Below, one piece after another: positions 1 through 9,092 of a DNA stretch of 64,000 nt. The position numbers were made by a program, and so were the translations under genes. This stretch comes from JAEXZL01 sp049943125. Its GTDB lineage: Bacteria; Bacillota; Clostridia; Clostridiales; Clostridiaceae. A model generated the notes under the pieces. It did no database searches, was not told where the DNA came from, and saw nothing but the letters and a program-made list of their open reading frames with translations. Location of the stretch: assembly GCF_049943125.1 (NCBI RefSeq), contig NZ_CP188040.1:2046001-2110000 (forward strand), in the 5' to 3' direction. Positions within the stretch are counted from its first letter, which is position 1; each line of letters begins with the position of its first letter.

Positions 1-1
1 T

Positions 2-55
2 CTTGTTATAAAAGATACTCTTATAATTAATACTTACTTAGAAAAATTAGGTTGA
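2..55 (+). CDS. C-terminal tail of an upstream gene (partial)
   Basis: Frame 2 is open from the window edge to a TGA at 53-55 and encodes 17 residues ending in NTYLEKLG. A terminator hairpin starts 3 bp after the stop, which is what one expects at the end of a real gene; the other two frames stop earlier. The fragment is too short to assign a family. Confidence 0.5.
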   Translation, partial: LVIKDTLIINTYLEKLG

Positions 56-57
56 AT

Positions 58-83
58 AAGGATGGAGCTTTTCCATCCTTTTT
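58..83 (+). terminator. Rho-independent terminator
   Basis: A 9-bp stem (AAGGATGGA / TCCATCCTT) with a short loop is followed by a T run. It lies directly after the stop codon of the partial upstream gene. Confidence 0.8.
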
Positions 84-198
84 GATTTATCCTCTAGTAC
101 AATTTCCTATTATAATAGCAATATGGTGGAAATCCTTTAAAGTTTATTATAAGCTATAGATAGTCAATAAATAAAAGGTACAAGAAGGGAGAGGCAAT

Positions 199-1152
199 AT
201 GAACATAGTTTTATTAGAGCCTTTAGCGGTAAAAAGTGAGGTTATTGAGAAGCTATCAAAGAAAGCAGTAGAGATGGGACATAGCTTTAAGGCTTATGAT
301 AGTGTTACAAAGGATGTGGAAGAATTAAAGAGAAGAAGTAGAGAGGCGGATATACTTATAATTGCCAACAATCCTCTGCCTGGGGAGGTAATAAGAGAAG
401 TAGAGAGGCTAAAATATATAGCTGTTGCATTCACAGGAGTAGATCATGTGGATAAGGAGGCTTGCTTAGAGAAAGGCGTAAAGGTATCTAATGCTGCGGG
501 ATATTCTACTGATTCCGTGGCTGAGCTTGCAATTGCCTTAATAATTGATGCTCTTAGAAATGTTCTTCCCTGTGACCATAGGGTAAGAAATGGAGGTACC
601 AAGGATGGCTTAGTAGGAAATCAGCTTAAAGGTAAGACCGTTGGAATTGTAGGTACAGGAGCAATTGGATTAAGAGTGGCAGAGCTATTAAGGCCCTTTA
701 AATGTACGGTTTTAGGATATAGCAGAAGTGAAAGGGAAGAAGGAAAGAGTCTTGGTATAGATTATGTACCCTTAGAGGAGCTTTTAAAGAGAAGTGATAT
801 AGTAAGTCTTCATGTACCTCTAAATGAGGCTACAAAGAATTTGATAAATGAAGATAGGATAAAGCTAATGAAGTCTTCTGCAGTGCTGATTAATCTTGCT
901 AGAGGACCTGTGGTAGATAGTAAAGCCCTAGCGGAAGCACTAAATAAGGGGAGAATAGCCAAGGCCTGCATAGATGTTTTTGAAACGGAACCTCCAATAG
1001 AGGAAAATCATCCTCTTCTTATGGCTAAGAATACTCTGGTAACACCTCACATAGCTTTTGCTACAGAGGAATCTATGGTTATTAGAGCTGAGCTTACCTT
1101 TGATAATATATATTCTTATTTAGAAGGAAACATTAAAAATCAGGTTATATAA
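199..1152 (+). CDS. D-isomer-specific 2-hydroxyacid dehydrogenase
   Basis: NAD-dependent cytosolic oxidoreductase of the D-2-hydroxyacid dehydrogenase family (317 aa, usual length). The Rossmann signature VGIVGTGAIG lies at about residues 148-157. The family catalytic residues are visible: Arg in NLARGPVVDS, Glu in VFETEPP, and His in TPHIAF near residue 280. A GGGAGAGG ribosome binding site precedes the ATG. The gene is alone between two terminators. Substrate is not evident: the family covers glycerate, phosphoglycerate, lactate and hydroxyisocaproate enzymes. No ACT domain is present, so it is not a long-form SerA. Confidence 0.9.
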   Translation: MNIVLLEPLAVKSEVIEKLSKKAVEMGHSFKAYDSVTKDVEELKRRSREADILIIANNPLPGEVIREVERLKYIAVAFTGVDHVDKEACLEKGVKVSNAAGYSTDSVAELAIALIIDALRNVLPCDHRVRNGGTKDGLVGNQLKGKTVGIVGTGAIGLRVAELLRPFKCTVLGYSRSEREEGKSLGIDYVPLEELLKRSDIVSLHVPLNEATKNLINEDRIKLMKSSAVLINLARGPVVDSKALAEALNKGRIAKACIDVFETEPPIEENHPLLMAKNTLVTPHIAFATEESMVIRAELTFDNIYSYLEGNIKNQVI

Positions 1153-1170
1153 AGTAATTTAATTAAAAAA

Positions 1171-1200
1171 GCACAGGTGATATTATACGTTCACCTGTGC
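1171..1200. terminator. Bidirectional terminator
   Basis: Perfect 10-bp stem GCACAGGTGA / TCACCTGTGC between two convergent genes. T-rich tracts follow on both strands, with six T on the minus strand. Confidence 0.85.
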
Positions 1201-1289
1201 TGCTCTTTTCTAAGGAAGTTTTAATTAATTATATTTTTTCTGATTTCACTATATTTTATTATATAATTGTAGCTTTTTAGCAGAAGCTA

Positions 1290-1922
1290 TCACTGCCTGA
1301 ACTTTCTAATTTCTTCGTTGATAGAAAGCATTTTCTCATCTAGATAGTTTGCTAGCTCCGCACAATCCTTCAGCTGTTCAGTGAGATAAGAGGGAACTGT
1401 TTTTTCAAACTTATAGTAAATCTTATGCTCTAGGCTTGCCCAAAAATCCATGGCTATGGTTCTTAGCTGGACCTCTAGTTTTAGATATTCAACTCTATCA
1501 GAGAGAAAAACTGGAACCTCTAATAGAAGATGGAGACTTCTGTAGCCATTGGGCTTAGGAGATTTTATATAATCTTTTGCTTCGATAAGCCTTATCCCTT
1601 TAATACTGCATATTAAATCTGAAAGCCTATAAATGTCAGAGGTAAAGGAGGTTATTATTCTTATACCTGCTATATCATAAATATGATCTCTGGCATTTTC
1701 TAAGGATATGTCATAACCCTTTCTAATAAGCTTATCCTTTATGCTTTCAGGGGTCTTGATTCTTGATTTTATATGCTCAATTGGATTGTAGGCATGAATA
1801 AGCTGGAATTCCTCGTTGAGTATAGTGATTTTAGTATTCATCTCAGCTAATGCAAATTTATACAGAAGGAGAAAATCCTCCCAATCATAGGAACTATCCC
1901 TCGCAAGGATTTCGTTCAACAT
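1290..1922 (-). CDS. Small alarmone synthetase, RelA/SpoT-type (p)ppGpp synthetase (RelQ/YjbM-like)
   Basis: Cytosolic pyrophosphotransferase that makes (p)ppGpp from ATP and GTP/GDP. It has only the synthetase domain, with no HD hydrolase and no TGS/ACT regulatory part. At 210 aa it is close to B. subtilis YjbM/RelQ. Synthetase motifs are visible: YDIAGIRI, the NGYRSLH substrate loop, and EVQLRT followed by FWASLEHKIYYK. The frame is open for 21 more codons upstream. I chose the ATG at 1922 because an AGGAG box lies 7 nt before it and the upstream extension has no ribosome binding site. It is not in an obvious operon, although an SDR gene lies 93 bp upstream on the same strand with no terminator between. 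Confidence 0.92.
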   Translation of the reverse strand: MLNEILARDSSYDWEDFLLLYKFALAEMNTKITILNEEFQLIHAYNPIEHIKSRIKTPESIKDKLIRKGYDISLENARDHIYDIAGIRIITSFTSDIYRLSDLICSIKGIRLIEAKDYIKSPKPNGYRSLHLLLEVPVFLSDRVEYLKLEVQLRTIAMDFWASLEHKIYYKFEKTVPSYLTEQLKDCAELANYLDEKMLSINEEIRKFRQ

Positions 1923-2015
1923 GTACTCACTCCTAAGTTTAAATTTATTGTAAAGGTAAACATACTCAAATAAATTATACCACAACCAAACACTTATATA
2001 ACAAAAAGTAAGGAT

Positions 2016-2789
2016 TTAATTTATTTTTTGAGTGGACTTTGCTAAAGCGGTTAATAGTTTTCTGGGAAAAAGCTTACTGCCGTATACTAAAAGCTTGTTA
2101 AGTGCTCCTGGAATAATTATTGTTTTACCCTTAAGCATACCATTGAAGCCGCATAGTGCGACAGCTTTGGCTTCCATAACACCAAGGGTTACAAAATCGG
2201 ATTTTTTCATCTCTGCCTTGGCTTGAAAACCAGTTTTTGTAGGTCCAGGGCATAGGACACTCACCGTTACAGCTGTGCCTTTTAGCTCTGAGGCAAGGGC
2301 TTCCGTAAAGGAAATAACATAAGCCTTTGAAGCATAGTAGGTGGCCATATAAGGACCAGGCATGAAGCCAGCGGTGGATGCAACGTTTAATATCCTTCCT
2401 TTTTCTCTTTTTAGGAGCTCAGGAAGAAATAGCTTCGTCAGCTCCGTAAGGGCTCGAATATTTACGTCAATTAAATTCATATCCTTTTCTAATGAGATTT
2501 TGCTAAAAGGACCGAAGGATCCCACTCCTGCATTATTTATAAGAGTATCTACTTTGATTTCTCTATTCATTATATGAGTGTATATTTCTTTTGGGGCATT
2601 AGGCGCTGCTAAGTCTTTTATTATCACTTCAACCTGTATATCATATTGCTTCATTAAAGAAGACCTTAGCTCATAAAGCTCCTTTTCCTTTCTTGCCACA
2701 AGTATAATATTGTTTCCTGCCTCTGCTAGTAAGTGGCACAGCTCTAGGCCTATACCGCTAGAAGCGCCGGTTATAAGGGTGTAATTCAT
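2016..2789 (-). CDS. Short-chain dehydrogenase/reductase (SDR)
   Basis: Classical SDR, 257 aa, cytosolic NAD(P)-dependent oxidoreductase. The nucleotide-binding motif GASSGIGLE is at residues 8-16, the structural motif NNAG at about 86-89, and the catalytic YYASK at about 151-155 with a preceding serine in NVASTAG. The C-terminal tail is basic and slightly hydrophobic, as in the DltE/YqjQ-like subgroup. Substrate is unknown. An AGGAGG box lies 6 nt before the ATG. Confidence 0.88.
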   Translation of the reverse strand: MNYTLITGASSGIGLELCHLLAEAGNNIILVARKEKELYELRSSLMKQYDIQVEVIIKDLAAPNAPKEIYTHIMNREIKVDTLINNAGVGSFGPFSKISLEKDMNLIDVNIRALTELTKLFLPELLKREKGRILNVASTAGFMPGPYMATYYASKAYVISFTEALASELKGTAVTVSVLCPGPTKTGFQAKAEMKKSDFVTLGVMEAKAVALCGFNGMLKGKTIIIPGALNKLLVYGSKLFPRKLLTALAKSTQKIN

Positions 2790-2887
2790 AACTATCCTCC
2801 TGTGTGCTTACAATAAGTTCCTAATTATATTTAACTATTTTTTTATCAGGGAGGCAATTGTAATTTTAAAGGATTATCGGCAAAAAA

Positions 2888-2918
2888 ATCACTTTACCTA
2901 TGGGAAAAGTAAAGCGAT
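2888..2918 (-). terminator. Rho-independent terminator (minus strand)
   Basis: Stem ATCGCTTTAC / GTAAAGTGAT read on the minus strand, followed by seven T. It lies 12 bp beyond the stop of the GRAM-like gene. Confidence 0.8.
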
Positions 2919-2929
2919 AGATTTATATT

Positions 2930-3274
2930 CTATTTCTTGCTCCTATGGGGCCTTATATGCCATTTTATAAGATTAAGCCACTTATCTCTTTCAGCGACGG
3001 TAAATTTATATACCTGTTTATCGGAGGTGGTGACCTTAATTCCATTATATAGAGGAATAGGCCTTACAATATTAAAGGTATAGGATTTTTCGAAGGAAAC
3101 AATATCTCTAAGGTTAAGTATCAGGTTATTCCTTTCGAAGTCCAGACCAGGACCTGCAAAAATTAGCCTTCTGTCTGTAAGTATCAGCTTACCTGGCTCT
3201 CTGTTAATTAAGCTGGAATTAAAACACTTCCCCTCTTTAATTATATCTTCACCCTCCAATAAAATCACATTCAT
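2930..3274 (-). CDS. GRAM/PH-like domain protein
   Basis: 114-residue protein without a signal peptide or membrane segment. The central part (KLILTDRRLIFAG, then a run ending LRDIVSFEK) matches the strand pattern of bacterial GRAM/PH-like domains, which usually start with a stretch of the form G.L.LT..RLIF. A basic C-terminal tail (HIRPHRSKK) could contact membrane lipid or nucleic acid, but that is speculation. Start ATG is preceded by AAGGGGTG. Function unknown; no conserved neighbours. Confidence 0.7.
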   Translation of the reverse strand: MNVILLEGEDIIKEGKCFNSSLINREPGKLILTDRRLIFAGPGLDFERNNLILNLRDIVSFEKSYTFNIVRPIPLYNGIKVTTSDKQVYKFTVAERDKWLNLIKWHIRPHRSKK

Positions 3275-3544
3275 AACCGTACACCCCTTCCTGAGTTCGT
3301 TTGATATTATAAAAAAGAATCATAAACTCTTCTTACTATATAATAGCACCATATTATGATAAATTTACTGACTATTTTGTAAAAGTTATATAAAGTATAT
3401 TTGTTACTACAGTTGAAAATAATTACATTATTGTATACGTGTATTTTCTGTAAAAATTCATAATAAATAGCTCTTATTTAATTATCGCCCAATATTGCAG
3501 AAAATTATTCCATTCTGTGATAAAATTATTTCGAGGTGATAGTT

Positions 3545-5572
3545 ATGAATAGAAATAACCATAGGATTATTTTACTTGCTGTAGTTGGAGTATTGTTTTT
3601 AATGGTTCTAAGCGGCTGCTCAAAGGATGAAAAGCCTTCAAAGACCCTAGAGGCTTATAAGAAGGCTTGGGAAAACAAGGATTATAAAGATATGTATTCT
3701 ATGCTTTCAAAGGAAAGTAAGGAGTATATTTCTGAAGAAGATTTTGTGACTAGATATACAAATGTTTACAGCGGAATAGAAGCTGAAAACATAAAAATAA
3801 ACTTGCCCGATTTAGAAGAAGTGGACAAGACTAAAGAAGAAGAGACTGGTGTTGATTTTTCTATTAATATGGATACACTAGCAGGTAATATAGAGCTTGA
3901 AGGCTATAATCTTCCCGTTGCTAAAGAGAAGGAAGAGAATAAATGGAGAGTAATCTGGGATGAGAGCCTTATCTTCCCTGAGATGGATGCAGGGGATAAG
4001 GTATTAGTAGAATCTATAAAATCAGAAAGAGGTGAAATTTTTGATAGAAACGGTGAACCTCTGGCTGTTAATGGTGAGGTTGCTCGAATAGAAATTAAAT
4101 ATAATGATTTTATAATTAATAAGGAAGCCAATGTTAAAGCGCTATCTGAAGTATTAGATATCAGTGAAGAAAAAATAAATAAGCTCATTGAGAATCCTAG
4201 TAATCCCGATTGGGCTATTCCAGTTGTAAATGTGGTTGCGGAAGATAGAGAGCTAATACTTAAAGCTACTACAATTAAGGGAGTACAAAATACTAAAATC
4301 ACAGGAAGGATATATCCAGGAGGAGAGCCTTTAGGAAGTCTTATCGGATATATAGAGCCAATTACTGCTGAGGAGCTGGAGAATCACCAGGGAGAAGGTT
4401 ATAGTTCTACGGACAATATTGGTAAATTGGGTTTGGAACAAGTTTTCGAGGATAGACTAAAGGGTGAAAATGGATGGAAAATATATATTTCTAAAGCAGA
4501 AGCAGACAATATCACTGTAGCAGAAAAAGAAGCGGTACCGGGAGAGGATATAACTATTACCGTAGATAAGAAGCTTCAGACAGCTATTTATGAACAGCTT
4601 AAAGGGGACATAGGAAGTGCTACAGCTATTCATCCTCAAACCGGCGAGGTGCTGGCTCTTGTAAGCTCGCCTTCCTTTAATTCTAATTATCGAACCACAT
4701 ACACCCCTGATGCTGTAGGTAAAGTGTGGGAGGAAACAGACTATGATGCCTTCAACAACAGATTTAATGATGCAAAGGCTCCTGGATCTACCTTTAAGCT
4801 TTTGACAGGAGCGGTAGCTTTGGATACTGGTGCTGTTTCACCGGAGGAGACCTTAGTAACTGAATCTGGGCTGACCTGGCAGAAGGATGGCAACTGGGGT
4901 GGATATAAGGTTACAAGAGTTAAGGATCCTGGGGCTCCTGTGGACTTAAGGGATGCTTTTGTATACTCCGATAATATTTATTTTGCAAAGGCTGCCTTAG
5001 AGATGGGAGCTGATACCTTTGAGAAGGAAATTAAAGAAAGATTTGGAGTAGGAGAGGAGCTTCCCTTTGCTTATCCCATGGACAAATCACAGCTATCTAA
5101 TCAGGGTATTGAAAGAGATGTCTTATTAGCGGATAGCGCCTATGGCCAGGGAGAAGTGCTGATGACTCCTCTTCATGTAGCTTTGGCATACAGTGCAGTA
5201 GTCAATGAGGGAAATATCATGAAGCCACAATTAGAAGCAAGTAACCCAGAGGTCTGGAAGGAAGGAGCAATATCCTCCGAAAGCCTGCCTCTCTTAAAGG
5301 AATATCTTACTTCAGTTATAGAAGATCCTAATGGCAGTGGCTATGATGCTAGAATTTCAGGAGTTAGCCTTTCTGGTAAAACAGGAACCGCTGAGCTTAA
5401 GAAGAGTCTAGAGGATACTCAAGGAGAAGAAAATGGCTGGTTTGTTGCTATGGATAATGAAGATCCTAGTATTGTTTTAGTTATGATGGTGGAAAATGTG
5501 AAAACAAGAGGCGGAAGTCACTATGTAGTGCCAAAGGCTAAAGCAGTTCTTCAGGGCTATTTAGTAAATTAG
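3545..5572 (+). CDS. Penicillin-binding transpeptidase with MecA-N (NTF2-like) domain, lipoprotein
   Basis: Class B penicillin-binding protein, 675 aa, which cross-links peptidoglycan outside the membrane. The N-terminus is a lipoprotein signal with lipobox LSGC at about residues 22-25. A MecA-N/NTF2-like domain (about 30-145) and a PBP dimerisation region follow, then the transpeptidase domain. All three catalytic motifs are present: STFK with nucleophile S415, SDN at S475, and KTG at K612. The domain order matches B. subtilis PbpC (PBP3) and S. aureus PBP2a, a class often of low beta-lactam affinity; affinity cannot be read from sequence. The ATG at 3545 has GAGGTG 6 nt upstream and is preferred to the GTG at 3536 that overlaps that box. 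Confidence 0.95.
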   Translation: MNRNNHRIILLAVVGVLFLMVLSGCSKDEKPSKTLEAYKKAWENKDYKDMYSMLSKESKEYISEEDFVTRYTNVYSGIEAENIKINLPDLEEVDKTKEEETGVDFSINMDTLAGNIELEGYNLPVAKEKEENKWRVIWDESLIFPEMDAGDKVLVESIKSERGEIFDRNGEPLAVNGEVARIEIKYNDFIINKEANVKALSEVLDISEEKINKLIENPSNPDWAIPVVNVVAEDRELILKATTIKGVQNTKITGRIYPGGEPLGSLIGYIEPITAEELENHQGEGYSSTDNIGKLGLEQVFEDRLKGENGWKIYISKAEADNITVAEKEAVPGEDITITVDKKLQTAIYEQLKGDIGSATAIHPQTGEVLALVSSPSFNSNYRTTYTPDAVGKVWEETDYDAFNNRFNDAKAPGSTFKLLTGAVALDTGAVSPEETLVTESGLTWQKDGNWGGYKVTRVKDPGAPVDLRDAFVYSDNIYFAKAALEMGADTFEKEIKERFGVGEELPFAYPMDKSQLSNQGIERDVLLADSAYGQGEVLMTPLHVALAYSAVVNEGNIMKPQLEASNPEVWKEGAISSESLPLLKEYLTSVIEDPNGSGYDARISGVSLSGKTGTAELKKSLEDTQGEENGWFVAMDNEDPSIVLVMMVENVKTRGGSHYVVPKAKAVLQGYLVN

Positions 5573-5675
5573 CTTAAGCTCCTTTAGAGGTGAGAAACTA
5601 AAAAAATTAGTATATTAGTGATTTAGAAACAATATATAATGTGATTAGAAGTGACATACGTAATGCATTAAGTAA

Positions 5676-5718
5676 AAAAGAGGTTCAAAGGCATTTTAGC
5701 CTTAGAACCTCTTTTTTT
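5676..5718. terminator. Bidirectional terminator
   Basis: Long stem AAAAGAGGTTC / AGAACCTCTTTT with T runs on both strands, between two convergent genes. Confidence 0.88.
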
Positions 5719-5743
5719 CTATAGTTTAATTTTATTGGACACC

Positions 5744-7282
5744 TTAATCTTCATCTGGTTTTATAATTTCTAGGGGACGAGTGGCAGGACCTTCAATTAT
5801 TTCTCCTTTATAGGTGAAGCGGGAGCCGTGGCAGGGGCAGTCCCAGGTGCTTTCAGCGCTATTCCAGTTCAATTCGCATTTCATATGGGTACAGGTAGTA
5901 TCCACCATATATATCTTTCCTACACTGTCTTTGTATACTCCAGCACGCTTCCCTTTATAAGAAACTATCCTTCCTTCTTCATTTTTTAAATCAGAATAGT
6001 TATCTGGATAATTTTTTACCTTTCCTTTTATAAATTCCTTGGCAACATTGGAATTTTGACTTATTCCTTCTTTAATAGATGGATCAGCCTTGAATCTTCT
6101 TGGAGTATAAAGCTCCTCATAAGGATTTTCAATTTCAAGGACCAGGTCTCTTAAGATATGCGCTGCAGCGGTACCGTTGGTCATTCCCCATTTTCTAAAG
6201 CCTGTGGCCACAAAAATATTTGGTGTATCGCTTGTCAGATGTCCTATATATGGAACCTTATCAAGGGTTACTAAATCCTGAGCTGACCACCGATACAATA
6301 TTTCTTCTATTCCAAAGGTTTCTTCAGCAAATTCTCTCAGGTTTATATAACAGCCTGGAGTAAAGTCCTGCTGTCCTGTTTTGTGTCCTTCCCCTCCCAC
6401 TAAGAGGACATTTTCCTTATTATATAGAGCGCTTCTTAAGGAGCGTGAAGGGCTCTCAGCATTTATATACATTCCTCCTGGAAAAGGATTTTTTGCCTTA
6501 ACAGCTATTATGTAAGATCTTTCAGGATGCATTCTGGCAAAATACATTCCCTTTTTATCGTAAAAAGGAAAATGTGAAGCTATAATAACCTTTCTTGCTT
6601 GAATTCTGGGACCTTTTTCTGTATTTATATATATACCGTCATCGGCGTCTATGTCTTGAGCTCTAGTATGCTCATAGAAGGTCACATTGTTTTCTTTGGA
6701 CTTATTAATAAGATGCTCTAGATATTTGGCAGGGTTAAACTGACCTTGATTTCCTATACTTACAGCAGCCTTAACATCTAGGGGGAGAGGGAGGGAAGAG
6801 TGATATTTAATATCAGGAATCTTAAGAGCTTCATAAGCTTTGAATTCCTTCTTTAAGGTCTCAACGTAGCTTTCATCCATTGTATATACATAAGCTCTTT
6901 CCTCGGTATAATCGCAGTCAATTCCTTCTTCATTTACTGTATTCTTAATGAATTCTGCTGCTTCTTGATTACTTTTATAATATAGGGCTGCCTTATCTTC
7001 TCCGAAATGATTTATTAGTTCATCATATATGATTCCATGCTGGCAGGTTATTTTAGCTGTAGTATACCCAGTGGTGCCTTGAAGCAGAGTGCTCCCTTCG
7101 ATTAATGTGACCTTATAGCCTGAATTTGATAATAAATAAGCTGCTGTAATCCCGGTTATTCCTCCTCCAACAATGAGTATGTCTGTAGAAATATCCTCAT
7201 TTAAAGTAGGAAAGGAAGGGAGGGAAGTAGAATCCAGCCACAGGGATTTCATGTCCTTTGGAAGCTCTAATTTTTTTTCCAT
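5744..7282 (-). CDS. FAD-dependent oxidoreductase with C-terminal Rieske [2Fe-2S] domain
   Basis: 512-residue fusion. The N-terminal DadA/ThiO-type FAD domain has its dinucleotide motif at about residues 34-45 (VGGGITGITAAYLL). The C-terminal 90 residues form a Rieske domain with ligands CTHMKC and CPCHGSRF. The pattern C-x-H ... C-x2-H is complete. It is cytosolic. Homologues occur in Bacillus and Clostridium (YhfW-like); their substrate is not established. The start has a clear AAAGGAGGT box. It stands alone with its own terminator and a 375-bp divergent promoter region. Confidence 0.9.
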   Translation of the reverse strand: MEKKLELPKDMKSLWLDSTSLPSFPTLNEDISTDILIVGGGITGITAAYLLSNSGYKVTLIEGSTLLQGTTGYTTAKITCQHGIIYDELINHFGEDKAALYYKSNQEAAEFIKNTVNEEGIDCDYTEERAYVYTMDESYVETLKKEFKAYEALKIPDIKYHSSLPLPLDVKAAVSIGNQGQFNPAKYLEHLINKSKENNVTFYEHTRAQDIDADDGIYINTEKGPRIQARKVIIASHFPFYDKKGMYFARMHPERSYIIAVKAKNPFPGGMYINAESPSRSLRSALYNKENVLLVGGEGHKTGQQDFTPGCYINLREFAEETFGIEEILYRWSAQDLVTLDKVPYIGHLTSDTPNIFVATGFRKWGMTNGTAAAHILRDLVLEIENPYEELYTPRRFKADPSIKEGISQNSNVAKEFIKGKVKNYPDNYSDLKNEEGRIVSYKGKRAGVYKDSVGKIYMVDTTCTHMKCELNWNSAESTWDCPCHGSRFTYKGEIIEGPATRPLEIIKPDED

Positions 7283-7657
7283 GGTATAACCTCCTTTACT
7301 TCTATAGTTTATTTTTCTTGATTTAGAAAATTATATACAATATATTTTCTTATAAATAAATATAATATATTTTTTCACTATATAATCTTTAATTAAAAAA
7401 GCTTTTAAATATGTTTACTTTATAAATCAAAAGTTTAAATTCGAAATAAATATACAGGTAATAGTATGGGTTACATAAAAAAACAATTAAACAAAAATAT
7501 TGACACAAGGTAATAATCTGTTTAACATATTTATAAGGATTTATAAAGTTTTTAAAGAATTTGTGTATTTTTTTATATTTTATTAATTTGAAGAGGATGC
7601 ATGATTCAGGGTTCTTATGACTTTATATATTAATAATTAATGAAAGAGGGAGTGTGT
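7283..7657 (+). promoter_or_regulatory. 375-bp intergenic region with a probable permease promoter
   Basis: AT-rich spacer between divergent genes. The best promoter is TTGACA at 7500-7505, a 17-bp spacer, and TAACAT at 7523-7528, pointing to the permease. No riboswitch or ORF is recognisable. Confidence 0.5.
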
Positions 7658-9004
7658 ATGCAGGGGGAATTACACAAGAAATATGGATTGTTAACGGCTA
7701 TAACCATGGTTGTGGGAATAGTTATAGGTAGTGGAGTATTTTTTAAGGCAGAGAAGGTACTTAACGCCACAGGAGGGGATCTTCCTCTAGGAATACTAGC
7801 CTGGGTCATAGGTGGACTAATTATGATTATATGTGCTTATTCCTTCTCATTGCTGGCCAGTAAATACGAGAAGGTCAATGGCATAGTGGATTATGCTGAC
7901 GAGGCATTGGGAAATAAATATGGATATTATGTGGGTTGGTTTATGACTATTATTTATTATCCGGCTATAACCTCCGTATTAGCATGGGTATCGGCCAGAT
8001 ATACCTGCGTTCTTTTTGGTTTTGATATTGCAGGGGGAGAAGCCATGGCTTTAGCTGGTTTCTATTTAGTATTAAGCTATAGTATAAATGCCCTATCACC
8101 TGTTTTAGCTGGAAAATTTCAGGTAACTACTACAGTTATTAAGCTTATACCTCTTCTGCTGATGGCAGTTATAGGCACAGTGGTAGGCTTAAAAAGTGGA
8201 ATGATTATGGAAAACTTTACAACGGTAGTGGAGGAAGTAAGTGCTAGTCGAGCACTATTTACTGCAGTAGTAGCTACAGCTTTTGCTTATGAGGGATGGA
8301 TTGTTGCTACAAGTATTAATGCAGAGCTAAAGGATTCTAAAAGAAATCTTCCTAAAGCACTTGTTCTTGGGTCTTTGATAGTGGTTTCTGTATATATTTT
8401 ATATTACATTGGTTTAGCTGGTGGAATTTCTAATGAAGTAATGATGAGTGGCGGTGAGACAGCGGCAAAGATGGCCTTTGCAAAAATATTTTCTTCTGCA
8501 GGGGGAACTGTGTTATTTGTATTTGTAGTTATCTCCTGTCTTGGAACCTTAAATGGTCTGATGCTTGGCTGTACAAGAGGTATGTATTCCTTGGCTGCAA
8601 GGAATAGGGGGCCTGCTTCTGAAATATTTAATCATGTAGATAAAACTACTAATATGCCTAATAACTCATCAGTTTTCGGTCTGCTTCTTTGCGCTTTTTG
8701 GCTTCTGTATTTTTATGGAGCTAATTTGACTGAAAGCTGGTTTGGACCTGTGGTTTTTGATTCCTCTGAGCTTCCCATAGTCACTATATATGCTTTATAT
8801 ATACCAATATTTATGATGATAATTAAAAAGGAAAAGGAGTTTAATCCTTTTAATCGTTATGTTATGCCTATTCTATCCATCCTAGGCTGCATATTTATGA
8901 TGGTTGCTGCTGTCTTTGCCCATGGTATAGCTGTAGCATGGTATCTTCTGATCTTTGCACTGGTAATGATCTGGGGTTCCTTTTATGGAAAAGGAATAAA
9001 ATAG
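7658..9004 (+). CDS. APC-family amino acid permease
   Basis: 448-residue integral membrane transporter with about 12 hydrophobic segments. The first helix carries the APC signature GIVIGSGVFF, where the unwound glycine-rich part binds the amino-acid carboxylate. An in-frame ATG occurs 18 nt earlier, but the ATG at 7658 is preceded by GAGGGAG at normal spacing. It may be an exchanger or a symporter; substrate cannot be deduced. A terminator follows within 30 bp of the stop. Confidence 0.88.
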   Translation: MQGELHKKYGLLTAITMVVGIVIGSGVFFKAEKVLNATGGDLPLGILAWVIGGLIMIICAYSFSLLASKYEKVNGIVDYADEALGNKYGYYVGWFMTIIYYPAITSVLAWVSARYTCVLFGFDIAGGEAMALAGFYLVLSYSINALSPVLAGKFQVTTTVIKLIPLLLMAVIGTVVGLKSGMIMENFTTVVEEVSASRALFTAVVATAFAYEGWIVATSINAELKDSKRNLPKALVLGSLIVVSVYILYYIGLAGGISNEVMMSGGETAAKMAFAKIFSSAGGTVLFVFVVISCLGTLNGLMLGCTRGMYSLAARNRGPASEIFNHVDKTTNMPNNSSVFGLLLCAFWLLYFYGANLTESWFGPVVFDSSELPIVTIYALYIPIFMMIIKKEKEFNPFNRYVMPILSILGCIFMMVAAVFAHGIAVAWYLLIFALVMIWGSFYGKGIK

Positions 9005-9032
9005 CTATTATCAAGGAAATAATTATGATAAA

Positions 9033-9077
9033 ATGTCCTAGTAAAGCTAAGTATAGGCTTTGCTAAGGACATTTTTT
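9033..9077 (+). terminator. Rho-independent terminator of the permease gene
   Basis: A long imperfect stem (AATGTCCTAGTAAAGC against GCTTTGCTAAGGACATT) is followed by TTTTTT. It sits immediately before, and partly inside, the open frame of the following UbiA gene, which matters for choosing that gene's start. Confidence 0.8.
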
Positions 9078-9092
9078 AATGGGGTGATTAAA

